Below, in pieces: positions 6,191-6,745 of a stretch of 6,745 nucleotides of DNA. Position 1 is the stretch's first letter, and each line of letters begins with the position of its first letter. Origin of the DNA: CAMNAO01 sp045605145 (GTDB taxonomy: Bacteria; Bacillota; Clostridia; Oscillospirales; Oscillospiraceae). The notes below the pieces were generated by a model. That model was not told the DNA's origin, did no database searches, and was given only the letters and a program-made list of their open reading frames with translations. The position numbers and the translations under genes are program-made. Location of the stretch: positions 1 to 6,745 of the forward strand of contig JAZUPH010000005.1 in the NCBI GenBank assembly GCA_045605145.1, read 5' to 3'.

Positions 6191-6256
6191 GGTTTCCCTG
6201 TCTGCATTATACTGTGGTATCCTGAACTTTTCAACACGACGCGGTGGTTTCCCTGT
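6191..6256. repeat. Direct repeat flanking the regulator's promoter
   Basis: GGTTTCCCTGT occurs at 6191-6201 and 6246-6256, start to start 55 bases apart. The copies bracket the promoter at 6206-6234: one lies about 12 bases upstream of the -35 element and the other covers the predicted transcription start. AraC-type proteins often bind direct repeats, so this could be an autoregulatory site; the spacing is about five helical turns. Binding is inference only. Confidence 0.35.
6206..6234 (-). promoter_or_regulatory. Near-consensus sigma-A-type promoter of the response regulator gene
   Basis: On the minus strand TTGAAA (6229-6234, four of six -35 bases) is separated by exactly 17 bases from a perfect TATAAT (6206-6211). 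The predicted start is near 6199, giving a leader of about 136 bases before the ATG at 6063. That leader contains several short hairpins, including GTGCA/TGCAC (6114-6118 with 6130-6134). It is the best promoter in the window and suggests the regulator is made independently of the esterase gene upstream. Confidence 0.7.
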
Positions 6257-6312
6257 GCAATATCTTCGCCGAATGGAGCAGCTTGAATTTACAAGGCTCG
6301 TCACCTTTTTTG

Positions 6313-6348
6313 GCTTGAAATATTGGGATTAAATAATCTGTACCAAGC
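6313..6348. repeat. Nested inverted repeat upstream of the regulator's promoter
   Basis: A perfect 12-base palindromic element GATTA-AA-TAATC (6327-6338) lies inside a wider inverted repeat GCTTG/CAAGC (6313-6317 with 6344-6348). No T-tract follows on the minus strand, so it is not a clear terminator. It sits about 80 bases upstream of the -35 element at 6229-6234 and could be a protein-binding site. The rest of the 6257-6366 stretch shows nothing else. Confidence 0.3.
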
Positions 6349-6366
6349 TGTCGCCTTTGCTCAAAT

Positions 6367-6382
6367 TCCGGCTTTTGCCGGA
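6367..6382 (-). terminator. Small stem-loop, possible second terminator of the esterase gene
   Basis: TCCGGC/GCCGGA forms a perfect 6-bp stem around a 4-base loop. On the minus strand it is followed by only a short AATTTG, so the tail is weak. It lies 15 bases beyond the larger stem-loop at 6398-6423, and the two may act together. Confidence 0.4.
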
Positions 6383-6397
6383 TTCCTTAGATAAACT

Positions 6398-6423
6398 CAT
6401 GGCCGTGTAAATGCACGGCCATG
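6398..6423 (-). terminator. Stem-loop, probable terminator of the esterase gene
   Basis: CATGGCCGTG/CACGGCCATG is a perfect 10-bp inverted repeat around a 6-base loop, 42 bases after the esterase stop codon. On the minus strand the tail is AGTTTATCT, a poor T-tract. Position and stem strength suggest a transcription end or 3' mRNA stabiliser; the weak tail lowers confidence. Confidence 0.5.
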
Positions 6424-6465
6424 GGGGTCTGTGGAGTTGAGTTGGCTGCCCGAGAGAAAACTGAG

Positions 6466-6745
6466 CTAAAAAGCGTTGCCTTGTATTTCACCGTCCAGGC
6501 CGAAGAATTTGAGAGCCAGCTGAATATCGCGCTCCCATACGCGCCACTCGTGTTCCCCCGGTCCGACATGGTACTCTGCTTCAAATCCGATTTCCTCAAG
6601 GTGGCCTTTAAACTTAAGCCACTTATGATAACTCCGGTCTTCGGTTCCGATGGAGAAGAAGAACCTGGGAAGGGCGGGGTCACCGACCTTTTGATCAATG
6701 GTGCGCCAGCTGTTGCAGGGGGAGTCGAGATAATCGTCTACACTA
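6466..6745 (-). CDS. Esterase-like alpha/beta hydrolase, C-terminal part (N-terminus beyond window)
   Basis: An open frame enters from the right edge and ends at a TAG at 6466-6468, giving 92 visible C-terminal residues. Counting from the first whole codon, FFFSIGTEDRSYH (28-40) and YHVGPGEHEWRVW (58-70), ending in LALKFF, match the C-terminal end of the esterase D/tributyrin esterase family (putative esterase, alpha/beta hydrolase fold). D36 in GTED and H65 in GEHEW are the expected acid and base of the catalytic triad; the nucleophile Ser motif lies outside the window. Such enzymes hydrolyse short acyl or aryl esters, for example acetyl groups on sugars or feruloyl esters. No signal peptide can be judged. 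Stem-loops follow the stop, so it is probably the last gene of an upstream unit and not cotranscribed with the regulator. Confidence 0.8.
   Translation of the reverse strand, partial: SVDDYLDSPCNSWRTIDQKVGDPALPRFFFSIGTEDRSYHKWLKFKGHLEEIGFEAEYHVGPGEHEWRVWERDIQLALKFFGLDGEIQGNAF

Noticed and set aside
6181..6201. Minus-strand AGGGAAACCTGCC resembling part of a cobalamin riboswitch core
   Set aside because: The predicted transcript starts within this segment, and the other conserved parts of a cobalamin riboswitch are not found nearby. It is more simply a short CAGG/CCTG inverted repeat.
6114..6332. 72-codon plus-strand open frame in the gap upstream of the regulator
   Set aside because: It has no ribosome binding site and no recognisable motif, and it overlaps the minus-strand promoter and repeats.
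6387..6698. 103-codon minus-strand open frame near the right end
   Set aside because: It overlaps the esterase C-terminus in another frame. The esterase frame carries the GTED and GEHEW motifs, while this one is low-complexity in Ser, Thr and Ala and runs through the stem-loop.
1..6745. CRISPR arrays, tRNA or rRNA genes, insertion sequences
   Set aside because: No regularly spaced repeats, no tRNA-like cloverleaf, no rRNA segment and no transposase reading frame were seen on either strand.

Overview
The window looks like part of a chromosome from an anaerobic Firmicute, probably a Clostridia-type gut or sediment bacterium. The grounds are strong AGGAGG-type ribosome binding sites, a YesN-style response regulator (receiver plus AraC-type DNA-binding domain), a family 5 solute-binding lipoprotein, and base composition near 50% GC by eye. 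Genus cannot be read from the sequence. All five supported genes lie on the minus strand, so transcription runs from high to low coordinates.

Layout in order of transcription: (1) 6466-6745, the last 92 residues of an esterase-like alpha/beta hydrolase, followed by two stem-loops (6398-6423, 6367-6382). (2) A roughly 400-base gap holding a near-consensus promoter (TTGAAA, 17 bp, TATAAT) and several short repeats. (3) 4489-6063, a 524-residue response regulator whose receiver domain has lost the normal phosphorylation residues, closed by a strong terminator (4412-4446). (4) An AT-rich upstream region with overlapping palindromes, then 2532-4235, a 567-residue solute-binding lipoprotein with a twin-arginine leader, closed by another strong terminator (2456-2487). 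(5) A GC-rich, hairpin-filled gap (2247-2455), then two tandem paralogues of the neutral ceramidase N-terminal-domain family (900-2246 complete; 1-852 cut by the window edge), spaced 47 bases apart and each with its own AGGAGG site.

The plausible working picture, which is inference, is a small uptake-and-hydrolysis locus. The regulator would control an extracytoplasmic binding protein that captures a peptide-like or other small ligand, and the two cytoplasmic ceramidase-fold proteins, perhaps with the esterase, would process imported material. No permease, ATPase or sensor kinase gene lies in the window. The two most notable features are the receiver domain with Glu at the phosphoacceptor position, and the ceramidase-family pair in which the expected catalytic serine is missing, so the obvious names (phospho-regulated response regulator, ceramidase) may both mislead.
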